Shown in pieces: positions 42,200-51,136 of a stretch of 64,000 bases of DNA. The stretch is from assembly GCA_029975555.1 (NCBI GenBank), contig JARKOY010000079.1:1-64000 (forward strand), written 5' to 3'. The position numbers and the translations under genes are program-made. The notes below the pieces were generated by a model. That model saw nothing but the letters and a program-made list of their open reading frames with translations, was not told the DNA's origin and did no database searches. This stretch comes from Spirochaetia bacterium. GTDB lineage: Bacteria; Spirochaetota; Spirochaetia; Treponematales; Rectinemataceae. The stretch's first letter is position 1; every line of letters starts with the position of its first letter.

Positions 42200-43081
42200 G
42201 TGGTCAACGCACGATCGAAACGACGCAGTTATCTGAGCTTCGTATTACCAGCCTTCGTCATATACGCGGCCATAATGGTCTTCCCCTTGGTGTTCACCTT
42301 GGGGCTCAGTTTCACGAAATGGAAAGGCTACGGCCCAATCGAGTTCGTAGGATTTCAAAACTACGCGAGGCTGCTCTCCGATCCGGTCTTCCACATCGGT
42401 CTCAGAAACAACGTGCTCATCGTGCTCATTTCGGTTTTCGGACAGATCCCCCTCGGGCTTCTGCTCGCCTACATGCTCCACCGCCGCATGGTGAAAGGCG
42501 CAAAACTCTTCGAAATACTAATTTTTCTGCCGATCACGATCTCCTCGGTGATTGTCGCTCAGCTGTGGAACCGCGTCTTCTCGCCCGTCGGAATTTTGCC
42601 GACCATTGTGCGCCAGCTCACGGGCAACCACGACTACATCATGACGATTTTCGAGAACAAGGACTTCGCCTTCGTACCGATCATGTTTGTGCTCCTCTGG
42701 CAGCACACGAGCCTCTACATGGTAATCTTCCTCGCCAATCTCCAGCGTATCCCGGACTCGGTGATCGAGGCTGCAAAGATGGAAGGGGCGAGCGAGGGCA
42801 TCATATTCCGTAAGATTATCGTGCCGATCCTCGCTCCGGTCGTCTTCATAAACTCGATCCTCGCAATTTCTGGCAGCTTCAAGAGCTTCGACCTCATCTA
42901 CTCGATGACGGGGGGCGGACCTGCCCACCTCACCGAAGTGATGGCCGTCTACATGTACAACACGACCTTCGTGTTCCAGAACTACGGCTACGGGAGCGCG
43001 ATCTCGATCGTGATAATCCTCTTCATCGTCGCGGCCATCATGCTCACCAAAGCCGCGACCAACAAACTCAACATGGTGTAG
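42200..43081 (+). CDS. Carbohydrate ABC transporter permease (MalF-like)
   Basis: A 293-residue CUT1 permease with six helices starting SYLSFVLPAFVIYAAIMVFPLVFTLGLSFTKWKG. The EAA loop is VIEAAKMEGASEGIIFRKIIVPILAPVVF. GTG 42200 is favoured over the track start at 42155: AGGAGG lies 6 nt before it and the N-terminus becomes the usual short basic segment (VNARSKRRS). Partner of the MalG-like permease 9 nt downstream. No ATPase gene in the operon. Confidence 0.92.
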   Translation: MVNARSKRRSYLSFVLPAFVIYAAIMVFPLVFTLGLSFTKWKGYGPIEFVGFQNYARLLSDPVFHIGLRNNVLIVLISVFGQIPLGLLLAYMLHRRMVKGAKLFEILIFLPITISSVIVAQLWNRVFSPVGILPTIVRQLTGNHDYIMTIFENKDFAFVPIMFVLLWQHTSLYMVIFLANLQRIPDSVIEAAKMEGASEGIIFRKIIVPILAPVVFINSILAISGSFKSFDLIYSMTGGGPAHLTEVMAVYMYNTTFVFQNYGYGSAISIVIILFIVAAIMLTKAATNKLNMV

Positions 43082-43090
43082 GAGGCCGGC

Positions 43091-43939
43091 ATGCAGTATC
43101 GATCGCGTCTAGCAATAGCACCCCTTCATTGGAGGATTTCAGCCTACATCATCATGGTGCTTTTCACCCTGATCACTGTCTTTCCCCTGGTCTGGCTCGG
43201 CTACTCCTCCCTCAAGCCGAACGCGGAGATCGTACAGCACCCTCTTGCCCTGCCGCAGGCGCCCTCGTTCGACAACTACGTCCGCGCGTGGACCATGGGG
43301 GGATTGGGAACGGCCCTCGAAAATAGTCTGATCTACACAGGCATCGCCACCGTGTCGACGCTTTTTCTTGCGCTGGCCGCTGCCTTCGGCCTTGCGAAAT
43401 TCCCGTTCAAGAGCGCAAAGTTCTTCACCTGGGCCTTCTCCGTGGGGCTCATGTTGACAGTCCACGCCGTCATCGTTCCTCTGTTCCTCGCCGAAGTCCG
43501 CATCGGGCTCATCAACACGCGCCTTGGCGTCATCCTGCCCTATGTGGCCTTCGACCTCCCCATGTCGATCCTCATCGCGCTCTCGTATGTGAAGGGCATT
43601 CCCGACGCGCTCATCGAATCGGCAGAGATCGACGGGGCGAAGTACCGGCAGATATTCTGGTCCCTGATCGTGCCTCTCTCTGCGCCGGTGGCCGCAACTA
43701 TGGCGATTCTTTCCTTCCTACGGCATTGGAATGAGTTTCTCTTCGTATTCATCTTCACGACGAAGAAGGCGCTGAAGAGCCTCCCCGTGGCGATCACTCA
43801 GTTCGCCGGCAGACAGAACATCGAGTACGGCCTGCAGTACGCCTCGCTCGTCATCGGTATCATGCCCATGATCCTGTTCTACATGCTGTTCCATAGACAG
43901 CTCGTGAAAGGCTTCGGGGAAGGGGCCCTAAAAGAATAA
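43091..43939 (+). CDS. Carbohydrate ABC transporter permease (MalG-like)
   Basis: A 282-residue CUT1 permease with six helices (first ISAYIIMVLFTLITVFPLVWLGYSSLK). The EAA loop is LIESAEIDGAKYRQIFWSLIVPLSAPV, and it ends in FHRQLVKGFGEGALKE, the MalG-type C-terminus. TAGGAGGCC is well placed before ATG 43091. Last gene of the ROK-linked importer operon. The operon would rely on a shared MsmX-type ATPase encoded outside this window. Confidence 0.93.
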   Translation: MQYRSRLAIAPLHWRISAYIIMVLFTLITVFPLVWLGYSSLKPNAEIVQHPLALPQAPSFDNYVRAWTMGGLGTALENSLIYTGIATVSTLFLALAAAFGLAKFPFKSAKFFTWAFSVGLMLTVHAVIVPLFLAEVRIGLINTRLGVILPYVAFDLPMSILIALSYVKGIPDALIESAEIDGAKYRQIFWSLIVPLSAPVAATMAILSFLRHWNEFLFVFIFTTKKALKSLPVAITQFAGRQNIEYGLQYASLVIGIMPMILFYMLFHRQLVKGFGEGALKE

Positions 43940-43984
43940 TTTCTTAAAGAAATAACCCGGGCCCCAGGCTCCCCTGTCTTTTTT
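43922..43984 (+). terminator. Putative terminator of the ROK-linked importer operon
   Basis: GGGGCCC (43922-43928) pairs with GGGCCCC (43959-43965), enclosing the inner hairpin ATTTCTT/AAGAAAT. TGTCTTTTTTCG begins about 11 nt after the outer stem. The spacing is not ideal, so this is a moderate call for a shared convergent terminator. Confidence 0.4.
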
Positions 43985-44009
43985 CGAACAAAAGCGGCGC
44001 TAGGCCGCG

Positions 44010-44528
44010 TCACGGGCTCGGCGGCGGCGCCCCCTCGGCCCCTCCAGGCACGTCCCCAAGGCTCTGGAAGCTCATTTCTCCGGCAGGAGGACCCGACTCC
44101 TGGGCCTCCTCGATCTGCTCTGCCACGGTAAAAGGCTCGATCCATGGCTCGATGCCAGCGACCAGTTTCGGCACCGATATGATCATCATGTCGCTCCAGA
44201 GGGGGACAGTGAATGTCTTCTCGATGGTGCTGTTGTCGTCAAAAATGTTTATTTTAATGGTATGCTTCTGCCCCTGGACCAGCGCCTTGTCGCGGTCTCC
44301 AGGGTAATATTCCGAAGATTCCTGTTTATCTATCGAGACTTCCATGCCGTTGATGGCGCGGTACGAGCCGTCGGCCGCATCCTTGTTGTCGATGAGAATC
44401 GTGTGCCGCCTGCCTGAATAAATCATCAGCACCATGATCAGCACATAGACAATCAGCAAAGCGCCCCGAATGAGCAGACGGCGGGTTTTTGTGTTCGAAG
44501 CGCCTTTTGCATTTGCAGTACCGTTCAT
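44010..44528 (-). CDS. Membrane-anchored conserved protein of the ABC operon (DUF6672-like)
   Basis: 172 residues. A basic N-terminus leads into one helix (RLLIRGALLIVYVLIMVLMIYSG), then an extracytoplasmic beta-rich domain (HTILIDNKDAADGSYRAINGMEVSIDKQESSEYYPGDRDKALVQGQKHTIKINIFD) and a Pro/Gly tail. Proteins of this size and layout recur at the end of spirochaetal DUF3798-type ABC operons; I believe the family is DUF6672 but cannot confirm. The ATG overlaps the upstream permease stop by 4 nt. The 443-aa track ORF over this region is mostly a shadow of the permease. Confidence 0.7.
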   Translation of the reverse strand: MNGTANAKGASNTKTRRLLIRGALLIVYVLIMVLMIYSGRRHTILIDNKDAADGSYRAINGMEVSIDKQESSEYYPGDRDKALVQGQKHTIKINIFDDNSTIEKTFTVPLWSDMMIISVPKLVAGIEPWIEPFTVAEQIEEAQESGPPAGEMSFQSLGDVPGGAEGAPPPSP

Positions 44529-45670
44529 GCCTGTCCCCCATTTCCGACCGCAGTCTCGCCGCTCCTCTTCGCCGGGCTGGCCTGGCTCCCCCGCAACCCA
44601 AGGCGCGCGTCCGCCGCAGCCTTCCTTGTCCTCCACGCGTAGAGCACGAGCGAGAGCGCGATGACCCCATACCCGATGAACTGTCGGAAATATTCGCCGA
44701 TCATCGCCGAGCCGAAGAGCTTCTGCCCCGCGAGCGGCGACACTACAAACATGGCGTGCAGCAGCATGACGCCCACGAACACGTTGGCGATGCTCGCGTG
44801 CGTCACCGAAGCTCCTCCGACGAGGATCGCGGCCACCGCGAAGAATCCCGTCTGATCGTGCGCGTTGTAGGTCGCGAGGTTCCCCATATTCTGGAGGAAG
44901 ATGATCTGTCCCGCGCAGGCGAGCACCGTCGAAATGATGATCGCCACGATGCGCGTCTTTTCGACCGGAATGCCGGCCGCTTCCGCCACTGCCATGTCCT
45001 GGCCCACGGCCCTCATATCCTGCCCCAGCTTCGTCCTCTTGAACCACACCACGAACACGCACAGAAGCGCGATGACGACGAAGGTCACGAGGGGTATCGA
45101 GAACCCGCCCACGCGCAGCATGACGATGTTGTCGAGCGACTGCCGCACCGACTCGAGGTTGAGCGTATTGCGGATGCCGTAGCCCCGCGACAGCACGATG
45201 GCCTTGTTGCCCATCGGGATGACCGAGCCCAGCATGTACATCACGAAGAACTGGTAAATGCCGTTGATGAAGAAAGCCAGGATGTAGCCCGTGACCATCT
45301 CGCGGCCCTTCGCCCTGTTCATGACGAGGCCGCATATCCACCCGAGGAACACCGAAATCGGCAAGCCCACCAGCAGCGCGAACACAAGACCCTGCCAGTT
45401 CGCGATGCCGTAGTTCACAGCGAAGATAAGCCCGATCTGGCCGGCCATCGCGCCCAGCGTCATGCCGAAGTTCAGCCCCATGCCTGCGTAGATCGGCAGG
45501 AGGAGCGCCAGGACGAGGAAGGAGTTACGCCCCAACCTCGTGATGATTTCCTGCAGAATATACTTGACCGAGAGGCCCGAAGGTGGAATCGCGGCCAGCG
45601 TGATGATGACGAAAATGATGACGACTGCATATCGCGAGAACAACGTAGAAAGTTTTTTCCGTGCGCTCAT
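44525..45670 (-). CDS. ABC transporter permease (RbsC/BPD_transp_2 type)
   Basis: A 381-residue polytopic permease with eight to ten helices. YAGMGLNFGMTLGAMAGQIGLIFAVNYG, FKRTKLGQDMRAVGQDMAVAEAAGIPVEKTRIVAIIISTVLA and GFFAVAAILVGGASVTHASIANVFVG are typical of the branched RbsC/BMP-type permease family for simple sugars or nucleosides. It overlaps the neighbouring permease by 4 nt on one side and the small membrane protein on the other, so translation is coupled through the operon. The hydrophilic tail is Ala/Gly-rich. Confidence 0.9.
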   Translation of the reverse strand: MSARKKLSTLFSRYAVVIIFVIITLAAIPPSGLSVKYILQEIITRLGRNSFLVLALLLPIYAGMGLNFGMTLGAMAGQIGLIFAVNYGIANWQGLVFALLVGLPISVFLGWICGLVMNRAKGREMVTGYILAFFINGIYQFFVMYMLGSVIPMGNKAIVLSRGYGIRNTLNLESVRQSLDNIVMLRVGGFSIPLVTFVVIALLCVFVVWFKRTKLGQDMRAVGQDMAVAEAAGIPVEKTRIVAIIISTVLACAGQIIFLQNMGNLATYNAHDQTGFFAVAAILVGGASVTHASIANVFVGVMLLHAMFVVSPLAGQKLFGSAMIGEYFRQFIGYGVIALSLVLYAWRTRKAAADARLGLRGSQASPAKRSGETAVGNGGQA

Positions 45671-46710
45671 TTTGACACCTTTATCTTGCGCGTGAGCGCG
45701 TAGAGAATCATGCCGTTCGATACGATAATCCGTATGACTTCCGACATATCAGTCTGTAACAGCGAGTTGATCACCGAGGGCGTCATGGTCAGAAGCCCTT
45801 GGAACAGAATGGTCCCCACGAGCACATTCACCATGCTCGCCTTATTGATGCTCGCCCCTCCGATGAGGATCGCGGCGACCGCGGGGAACACCATCGGGCT
45901 GGGCGCCGTATAGAGCTGGATGAAGCCGAAGCTCTGCTCGTACACGATGATCCCCACAGCCCCCAAAAAGGTCGAGATGATGACGGAGATCGTGCGCATC
46001 TTGTCGACGTCCACGCCGGAAGCGCGCGCGAAGTCGGGGTTGGACCCCACCGCCGTCATGGCCGTGCCGGTCTTCGTGCGCAAAAACAGCCACATAAGGA
46101 AGGCGAACAGCGCGACGAACAATAGAAGCCCCGTCGGAAACACGAAGAACTCGCCTATTTTGATCGCCAGAAAGTCGTTCAGTATGTGCAGCCAGTAGTT
46201 TTCGACCGAAATGGTGGTCCTAAGGCCCTTGCCCGCGTAGCCCCAGACCATCGTCGGGTTGCTGTAGGGCAGGACAAGCCACATGATGCACATGAACATG
46301 ATGAACGAGAAGCCCACGTACATCGCGATGGTCATCTCCTCGCCCTTCACCTTATTGAGGAGTTTGGCGTAGAACCAGCCGAAAACAATCGAAAACGGCG
46401 CAGCCAGCACGATTGCGCCCAAAAAGCCCAGCATCCCATGCAGCTCGAGCTGCAGCGAGAGCGTCGCGCCCAGAAGCCCGGACACCAGGCCCAGCGCAAG
46501 GCCGAAGTTGAGGCCGCAGCCCGATTGGATCATCGGCACCATCGCCAACACCATGATGGCGTTCTGCCCAAAGCGATTTAGCACATCGGAAATCGACGCG
46601 TCGAGTCGGACGCGGACGAAGGGCGCCATGATGAACAGCCCCACCAAAAAGAAGAATATGATGATGCGGGGCCATCCGAAGTCCTGAATGAATGTCTTAA
46701 GATTACGCAT
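45667..46710 (-). CDS. ABC transporter permease (RbsC/BPD_transp_2 type)
   Basis: A 347-residue homologue of the next permease: IQSGCGLNFGLALGLVSGLLGATLSL and FLRTKTGTAMTAVGSNPDFARASGVDVDKMRTISVIISTFLGAVGI align with it, so the pair probably forms a heterodimeric channel. The track start at 46752 lies inside the ATPase gene. ATG 46710 (MRNLKTFIQDFGWPRIII) has GGAGGAGG upstream and overlaps the ATPase end by 8 nt. Confidence 0.9.
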   Translation of the reverse strand: MRNLKTFIQDFGWPRIIIFFFLVGLFIMAPFVRVRLDASISDVLNRFGQNAIMVLAMVPMIQSGCGLNFGLALGLVSGLLGATLSLQLELHGMLGFLGAIVLAAPFSIVFGWFYAKLLNKVKGEEMTIAMYVGFSFIMFMCIMWLVLPYSNPTMVWGYAGKGLRTTISVENYWLHILNDFLAIKIGEFFVFPTGLLLFVALFAFLMWLFLRTKTGTAMTAVGSNPDFARASGVDVDKMRTISVIISTFLGAVGIIVYEQSFGFIQLYTAPSPMVFPAVAAILIGGASINKASMVNVLVGTILFQGLLTMTPSVINSLLQTDMSEVIRIIVSNGMILYALTRKIKVSK

Positions 46711-48304
46711 TGACGGCCTCCTCCGCAGTGGCACCCGACATGAGTAGACCAAATTCGGAGATATCCGCTGTCGGCGGCAAGATGCCAGCGATTCTCCCTT
46801 CGTCGACGATGGCGATGCGGTCGCAGATCGAACGCAGCTCCTCGAGCTCGCTCGACACCATGACGATGGTCGTCCCGAAGTCGCGGTTGTAGTGGTGCAG
46901 CGTGTCGAGCACGAGCTTCTTCGCGCCCACGTCGATGCCCCGCGTCGGCTCCGACACGAACATCAGCCGCGGTTTGATCGCAAACGCCTTTGCGAGGCAG
47001 ACTTTCTGCTGATTGCCGCCGGAAAGCTCCTTGGCCTTCTGCTTCGTGCTCGTGCACTTGATGTCGAGAAGCTTCACGTATTCCTGGCAGAGTGCCTCCA
47101 TCGCCTTCTCGTCTCGCTGGGAAAAGAGGCCGAAGAGCACCTTCTTTAGGTACTGTCCATGCACCTGTATGGCGGTGAAGGCGATGTTCCATTCGAGGCT
47201 CTCGTCGAGGAGGAGTCCTACCCCACGCCTGTCCTCCGAGACAAAGGCCATCCCCATCGCGAGGGCCTTTGCCGGAGCATTGAGGGGCACGGCCTCGCCG
47301 TCGAGGGATACCTCGCCGCCGGCCGGGAACAGCCCCATGATGCCGTTAGGAATGCCGAGCTTGCCCTGTCCTGCCAATCCCCCGATGCCGAATATCTCCC
47401 CCTGCCGCACCTCAAAGGACACATCGCGCACGGTCTCGCCGGGCATGTCGACCCACAGGTGTTGCACGGTGAATACGGTCTTCGCAAAACTCCGCGCCTC
47501 TGAGTGCCGTCCGCCTTCGCCGAGCGAGCGACCGACCATCCAGGAGGCGACGTCGCGCAGACTGATGTTCTCGTTGACCGTATCCTTGACGACGTGGCCG
47601 TCGCGGAGCACGACGACGCGGTTCGCGATGGCCAAGACTTCCTGAAGGCGGTGAGAAATAAAGATAATCGCGATACCTTCCGAAGCGAGGCGCCTGAGGG
47701 TCTCGAGCAGCACCTCGGCCTCAGATTCGGTGAGGACCGCGGTTGGTTCGTCGAGGATGAGGATGCGCGTCTGTTCGCGGTCGATTTCTCGAGCGATTTC
47801 GGTGAATTGCTTGTGGCCCACCGGCATCTCGGAGACCAGCATGTCGGGGTCGAGCTCCACGCCGAGCTTGGCGATCGCCTTTCTGGCCCGCTCGCGCATC
47901 TTGTCGCGCAGAAGCACGCTCATGCGGTCGCCGAAGACATCGTTGAGGATGCTCGGGCGCATGGATTCGCGGTTGAGCACGATATTTTCAGTCGTGGTGA
48001 AGCCGGGGATGAGGCTGAATTCCTGATGGACCATGCCGAGGCCAGCATCGAGGGCATCGAAGGGGCTCGAAAAATGAACCTCAGCCCCTCCGATCTTGAT
48101 GCTGCCCTGAAACCCTCCGGTCTCCATGATGACGGGCATGCCGAAAAGAATGCGCATGAGCGTGGTCTTCCCTGCCCCGTTTTCTCCCACGAGGCCCAAG
48201 ATCTCGCCCTCATGGAGATCGAAGCTCACGTCATGCAAAACGACGTTTCCATAAAAATCTTTGGAAACATGTTCGATGGAAAGAAGAGGTCTTCCATTCG
48301 TCAT
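46703..48304 (-). CDS. Double-domain sugar ABC transporter ATPase (RbsA/MglA type)
   Basis: 533 residues containing two ABC cassettes. The N-terminal one has Walker A VGENGAGKTT and Walker B ILILDEPTAVL, but its signature is MPVGHKQFTEI rather than LSxGQ. The C-terminal one has a degenerate P-loop (GIGGLAGQGKLGI), as usual for the family, with the intact signature LSGGNQQKVCLAKA and SEPTRGID. Each composite ATP site therefore combines a good and a poor half. It energises the two RbsC-type permeases downstream. It lies after the binding-protein gene, separated by a strong terminator-like hairpin. Confidence 0.92.
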   Translation of the reverse strand: MTNGRPLLSIEHVSKDFYGNVVLHDVSFDLHEGEILGLVGENGAGKTTLMRILFGMPVIMETGGFQGSIKIGGAEVHFSSPFDALDAGLGMVHQEFSLIPGFTTTENIVLNRESMRPSILNDVFGDRMSVLLRDKMRERARKAIAKLGVELDPDMLVSEMPVGHKQFTEIAREIDREQTRILILDEPTAVLTESEAEVLLETLRRLASEGIAIIFISHRLQEVLAIANRVVVLRDGHVVKDTVNENISLRDVASWMVGRSLGEGGRHSEARSFAKTVFTVQHLWVDMPGETVRDVSFEVRQGEIFGIGGLAGQGKLGIPNGIMGLFPAGGEVSLDGEAVPLNAPAKALAMGMAFVSEDRRGVGLLLDESLEWNIAFTAIQVHGQYLKKVLFGLFSQRDEKAMEALCQEYVKLLDIKCTSTKQKAKELSGGNQQKVCLAKAFAIKPRLMFVSEPTRGIDVGAKKLVLDTLHHYNRDFGTTIVMVSSELEELRSICDRIAIVDEGRIAGILPPTADISEFGLLMSGATAEEAVNA

Positions 48305-48399
48305 AATAATTCCATGGTAAAAGGGTTTACGAAAAAATAACCCGTATCCCGACGACGCCTGAATACGGGCCGGAATGCGCCGCCACCTTCGGCGGCCTC

Positions 48400-48441
48400 A
48401 GAAAAGAGAAAAGAGGGGCCGCCCACATCGTGGACAGCCCC
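48400..48441 (-). terminator. Hairpin terminator/attenuator after the DUF3798 binding protein
   Basis: Read on the minus strand, GGGGCTGTCCAC-GAT-GTGGGCGGCCCC forms a 12-bp stem (two G-U pairs) followed by TCTTTTCTCTTTT. It lies between the binding-protein stop (48452) and the ATPase. It should end most transcripts, leaving reduced read-through into the membrane genes. Confidence 0.75.
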
Positions 48442-48451
48442 ACAGGCACGT

Positions 48452-49654
48452 TTAATTGTGCATCTTGATGGTGTAGTACTTCTCGGGGACCTTCTGCTGC
48501 GTGGTCGGCAAAAAGCCTTTGCCGAAGATGTAGGTGTCCATGTAGATGAGGATCTGGTTCTTCGCGCGCACGCCCGTACCCATGTCGACATAGTAGGCGC
48601 CGTTCCACTTTGCTCCCGGCGTGTACTTGCCGAGCGCCTCGAATACTTCCTTCATGCTGTCTTTCTTGGCCTTACCTTCGATGACTCTCTTCGCGAATTC
48701 GCCGAGACCAGCGGTGAGGGTGTATCCGTAGGAATATGCCCAGGTTCCGAAGCGGCCTGCGCCGCCCTTTGCGACGACGGCGGCCTCAACTTTCTTGAGG
48801 ATGGCGGGGAAATCGCCCGCTTCCTTGGAGAGGTCGAGCCCGAGTGCGCCAGGATAGCCCATGAGCGGGGATGGAAGGTCTGCTTCCACAAAGATGCCGC
48901 CGTACGCGAGCAGCTGCTTGAGGAGCGGCTCGGTGTGGGCGTCGTTCGTGCAGAAGAAGGCGGTGTTTTTCCCATACTTCTGGACCCACTGCGGAACCTT
49001 CTCGAGGATGAACTGCTGGGCGCCCGCAACGCCGACGTCGGAGGTCGGGTCTGGAGCGGTCTCAAAGTAGAAATTCAAGCCCAGGTCCTTGCATGCCTGC
49101 TCCATAATCGCGCGGCGGCGGCCGAGCGACTCATAGCTCATGTGGCGGGGGAAGGAGATGTGCACGAAGTTCTTCGCGCCGAGCTGCTTGGCTGCCCAGA
49201 TGATGGTGTAGCCGCGCGAGACGAAGTCGGCGGAAAGCGCAAGGTCAGCGGCTCCCTGGATGACGAGCGGGTCCTCATGCGGTTCGCCCGCAAGGAGGAG
49301 AATGTCCGGTCTCTTTGCGCGCACGCGCTTGAACGCTTCCGCAGTGCCGGGAATCGACTGGTTGATGACGATCGCCTTCATGAGCGGGTCGTCCGCAAGC
49401 GCGACGACGTTGGAAATATACGTCTCCTGCTGCGACATGAAGTCGTCAGGATACGTAATGTGCTGGATCATGCCGCCATCTTTGACGTTGCCATATTCCT
49501 TGATCAGCTGTTCGGCGCCGCGCAGGTCGTCCTCAGACTGAGAGACCGTGCCGGTCACCACGCCGATATGGAATTTGGCCTTGGCCTGGGCGAATACATC
49601 GGCCCCAACCACGAGGAAGGCAAGCACGAGCATCGCTGCTACGAACTTTTTCAT
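48452..49654 (-). CDS. DUF3798 periplasmic substrate-binding protein
   Basis: A 400-residue secreted protein. The signal peptide MKKFVAAMLVLAFLVVGADVFA is followed by KFHIGVVTGTVSQSEDDLRGAEQLIKEYGNVKDGGMIQHITYPDDFMSQQETYISNVVALADDP, the DUF3798 family, whose fold resembles sugar-binding proteins of the LacI/RbsB class. Its position ahead of an RbsA-type ATPase and two RbsC-type permeases makes it their receptor. AAAGGAGG precedes ATG 49654. Ligand unknown; the family lacks a characterised substrate as far as I know. Confidence 0.9.
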   Translation of the reverse strand: MKKFVAAMLVLAFLVVGADVFAQAKAKFHIGVVTGTVSQSEDDLRGAEQLIKEYGNVKDGGMIQHITYPDDFMSQQETYISNVVALADDPLMKAIVINQSIPGTAEAFKRVRAKRPDILLLAGEPHEDPLVIQGAADLALSADFVSRGYTIIWAAKQLGAKNFVHISFPRHMSYESLGRRRAIMEQACKDLGLNFYFETAPDPTSDVGVAGAQQFILEKVPQWVQKYGKNTAFFCTNDAHTEPLLKQLLAYGGIFVEADLPSPLMGYPGALGLDLSKEAGDFPAILKKVEAAVVAKGGAGRFGTWAYSYGYTLTAGLGEFAKRVIEGKAKKDSMKEVFEALGKYTPGAKWNGAYYVDMGTGVRAKNQILIYMDTYIFGKGFLPTTQQKVPEKYYTIKMHN

Positions 49655-49686
49655 AGAACCTCCTTTGTAATAGATAATGCGAAATT

Positions 49687-49714
49687 ATTGTACACTCTTC
49701 CAAGCGCCCGTCAA
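49687..49714 (-). promoter_or_regulatory. Promoter of the DUF3798 ABC operon
   Basis: Minus-strand TTGACG (49714-49709), a 16-nt spacer and TACAAT (49692-49687). It lies 33 nt before the ATG, so the leader is short. Confidence 0.65.
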
Positions 49715-49764
49715 GTATTCCTCGGGACTTTCCACTGCACGCCTTGGCAGGTACAATAGAATTG

Positions 49765-51123
49765 ATGCAATTTTCCCGAAAACGCTTTGTGGCCGAACTG
49801 TACTATTATTCGAACCAATTCGTCCTCTTTTTCGTCATGATCATATCCCTGACCTCAGGGTCGTGGAAAAATGCGCTCGTCTCCTCGCTCATCGTGCTGG
49901 CATTCATGCTCATCCAGACGAGCCTTTTGACCCTGCAGGGGCACATCCCTATATTGAGGATACTGTATTCGTTCATCACGGCGGCAGGGTACTCGATTCT
50001 GCGCACGACGCTCTCCGATACGTCCTTCACCGAAACGGCAAACATGCTCCTGTGGGGATCCTCGATCTACATCGCCATCTTTCAGACGCTGTCGATGGTG
50101 TTTCGCAGGCCGTTTCTGAAGCGGCTCTCCGAAATGGCCCTCTCGCTGGGTTCGGCGCTCATCTTCATCCTGTTCTATGCGTATCTGGACCTGCGCATCT
50201 CGGTGAACGCTTCTTTTGTGAAGGGCGAGATCGATGCGGCGACGATGGCCGAGGCGCTGCGCATTCAATCCTTCCCCGCCGTGTTCCAGAAATTCATCCG
50301 CGCGCCGCAGCATTTGTTCGCGCTCTTCGGCGTCATTTCCTTCGATTTTCTGCTGCTGGTGGCGCGGATGAGGGCCATCACCTTGGAGCACAGGCTCACG
50401 CGGATCATCGAGATGCCGCAGGAGGCAAAACGTATCATCGACGCCTCACGACAGAAGTCCGAGGGCGAAGATTCCGAAGATTCTAAGGCGAGTTCTGGTC
50501 TAGGTCGGCAACCTCCAAGCACCGAAGCTTCCGAAGCTCTGCCGGTGCGAACTCCCACGGCCTTCTTCGTGACCGTTGTTTCCTCGGACATCATCGGCTT
50601 CACGGACCTCTCCGAACAGCTGGGCCGCACCGAAGCCACGGCCCTGCTCAACCGCTACTACGCACTCTGGACGCAGTGCGCGGGGAGCTACGGCGGAAGG
50701 ATCGCCTCGCTTTCGGCGGACACCGTGGTCACGGTGTACGGCCTCGTCGACGCCGAGCGGAGCGCGGACCGAGCCCTCAACGCGGCGTACGCCTTCCTTG
50801 AAGAGCTGGAGGGCTTAAAAGAGGACATGGTTGTGCAGTCGCTGCCGAACGACATAAAAGTGTCGATTGGCATCCATTCGGGATTCGTCACCGCCGCACT
50901 CCTCGGCCCGCCGGGCCAGCAGAGCATGAACTTCTACGGCGACACCATCGCGATCGCAGCAAGACTCGACTCGCTCTGCCGCGAGTTTCACCAGAGCCTC
51001 CTCGTGAGCCACGCGACATATCGGCGGCTGTCTCTGGAGAGCCAGGTGACGCTCGAACGATTCAGTGAAGCACTGCTCCGCAAGAGCACGCGTCCAATGC
51101 CGCTCTACACGAAAAAACCATAA
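49765..51123 (+). CDS. Membrane protein with degenerate class III adenylate/guanylate cyclase domain
   Basis: About 452 residues. Six hydrophobic segments occupy residues 1-200 (QFVLFFVMIISLTSGSW, ALVSSLIVLAFMLIQTSLL and others). A linker and a class III cyclase domain (about 265-440) follow. Metal-binding aspartates are visible in SSDIIGFTDLSEQLG and SLSADTVVTVYG, and an Arg in AIAARLDSLC. However, the substrate lysine before the second Asp is Ser, and the transition-state Asn of the GDTVNLAAR motif is Ala (GDTIAIAAR). It may be a nucleotide sensor rather than a cyclase. The start is uncertain: ATG 49765 follows -10 TACAAT by only 7 nt. Confidence 0.8.
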   Translation: MQFSRKRFVAELYYYSNQFVLFFVMIISLTSGSWKNALVSSLIVLAFMLIQTSLLTLQGHIPILRILYSFITAAGYSILRTTLSDTSFTETANMLLWGSSIYIAIFQTLSMVFRRPFLKRLSEMALSLGSALIFILFYAYLDLRISVNASFVKGEIDAATMAEALRIQSFPAVFQKFIRAPQHLFALFGVISFDFLLLVARMRAITLEHRLTRIIEMPQEAKRIIDASRQKSEGEDSEDSKASSGLGRQPPSTEASEALPVRTPTAFFVTVVSSDIIGFTDLSEQLGRTEATALLNRYYALWTQCAGSYGGRIASLSADTVVTVYGLVDAERSADRALNAAYAFLEELEGLKEDMVVQSLPNDIKVSIGIHSGFVTAALLGPPGQQSMNFYGDTIAIAARLDSLCREFHQSLLVSHATYRRLSLESQVTLERFSEALLRKSTRPMPLYTKKP

Positions 51124-51136
51124 CCGGAGTGATAAC

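Noticed and set aside
44010-45341. 443-aa ORF over the end of the RbsC-like permease
   Set aside because: Only its last 172 codons, from ATG 44528, are a real gene; the first part is out of frame with the permease.
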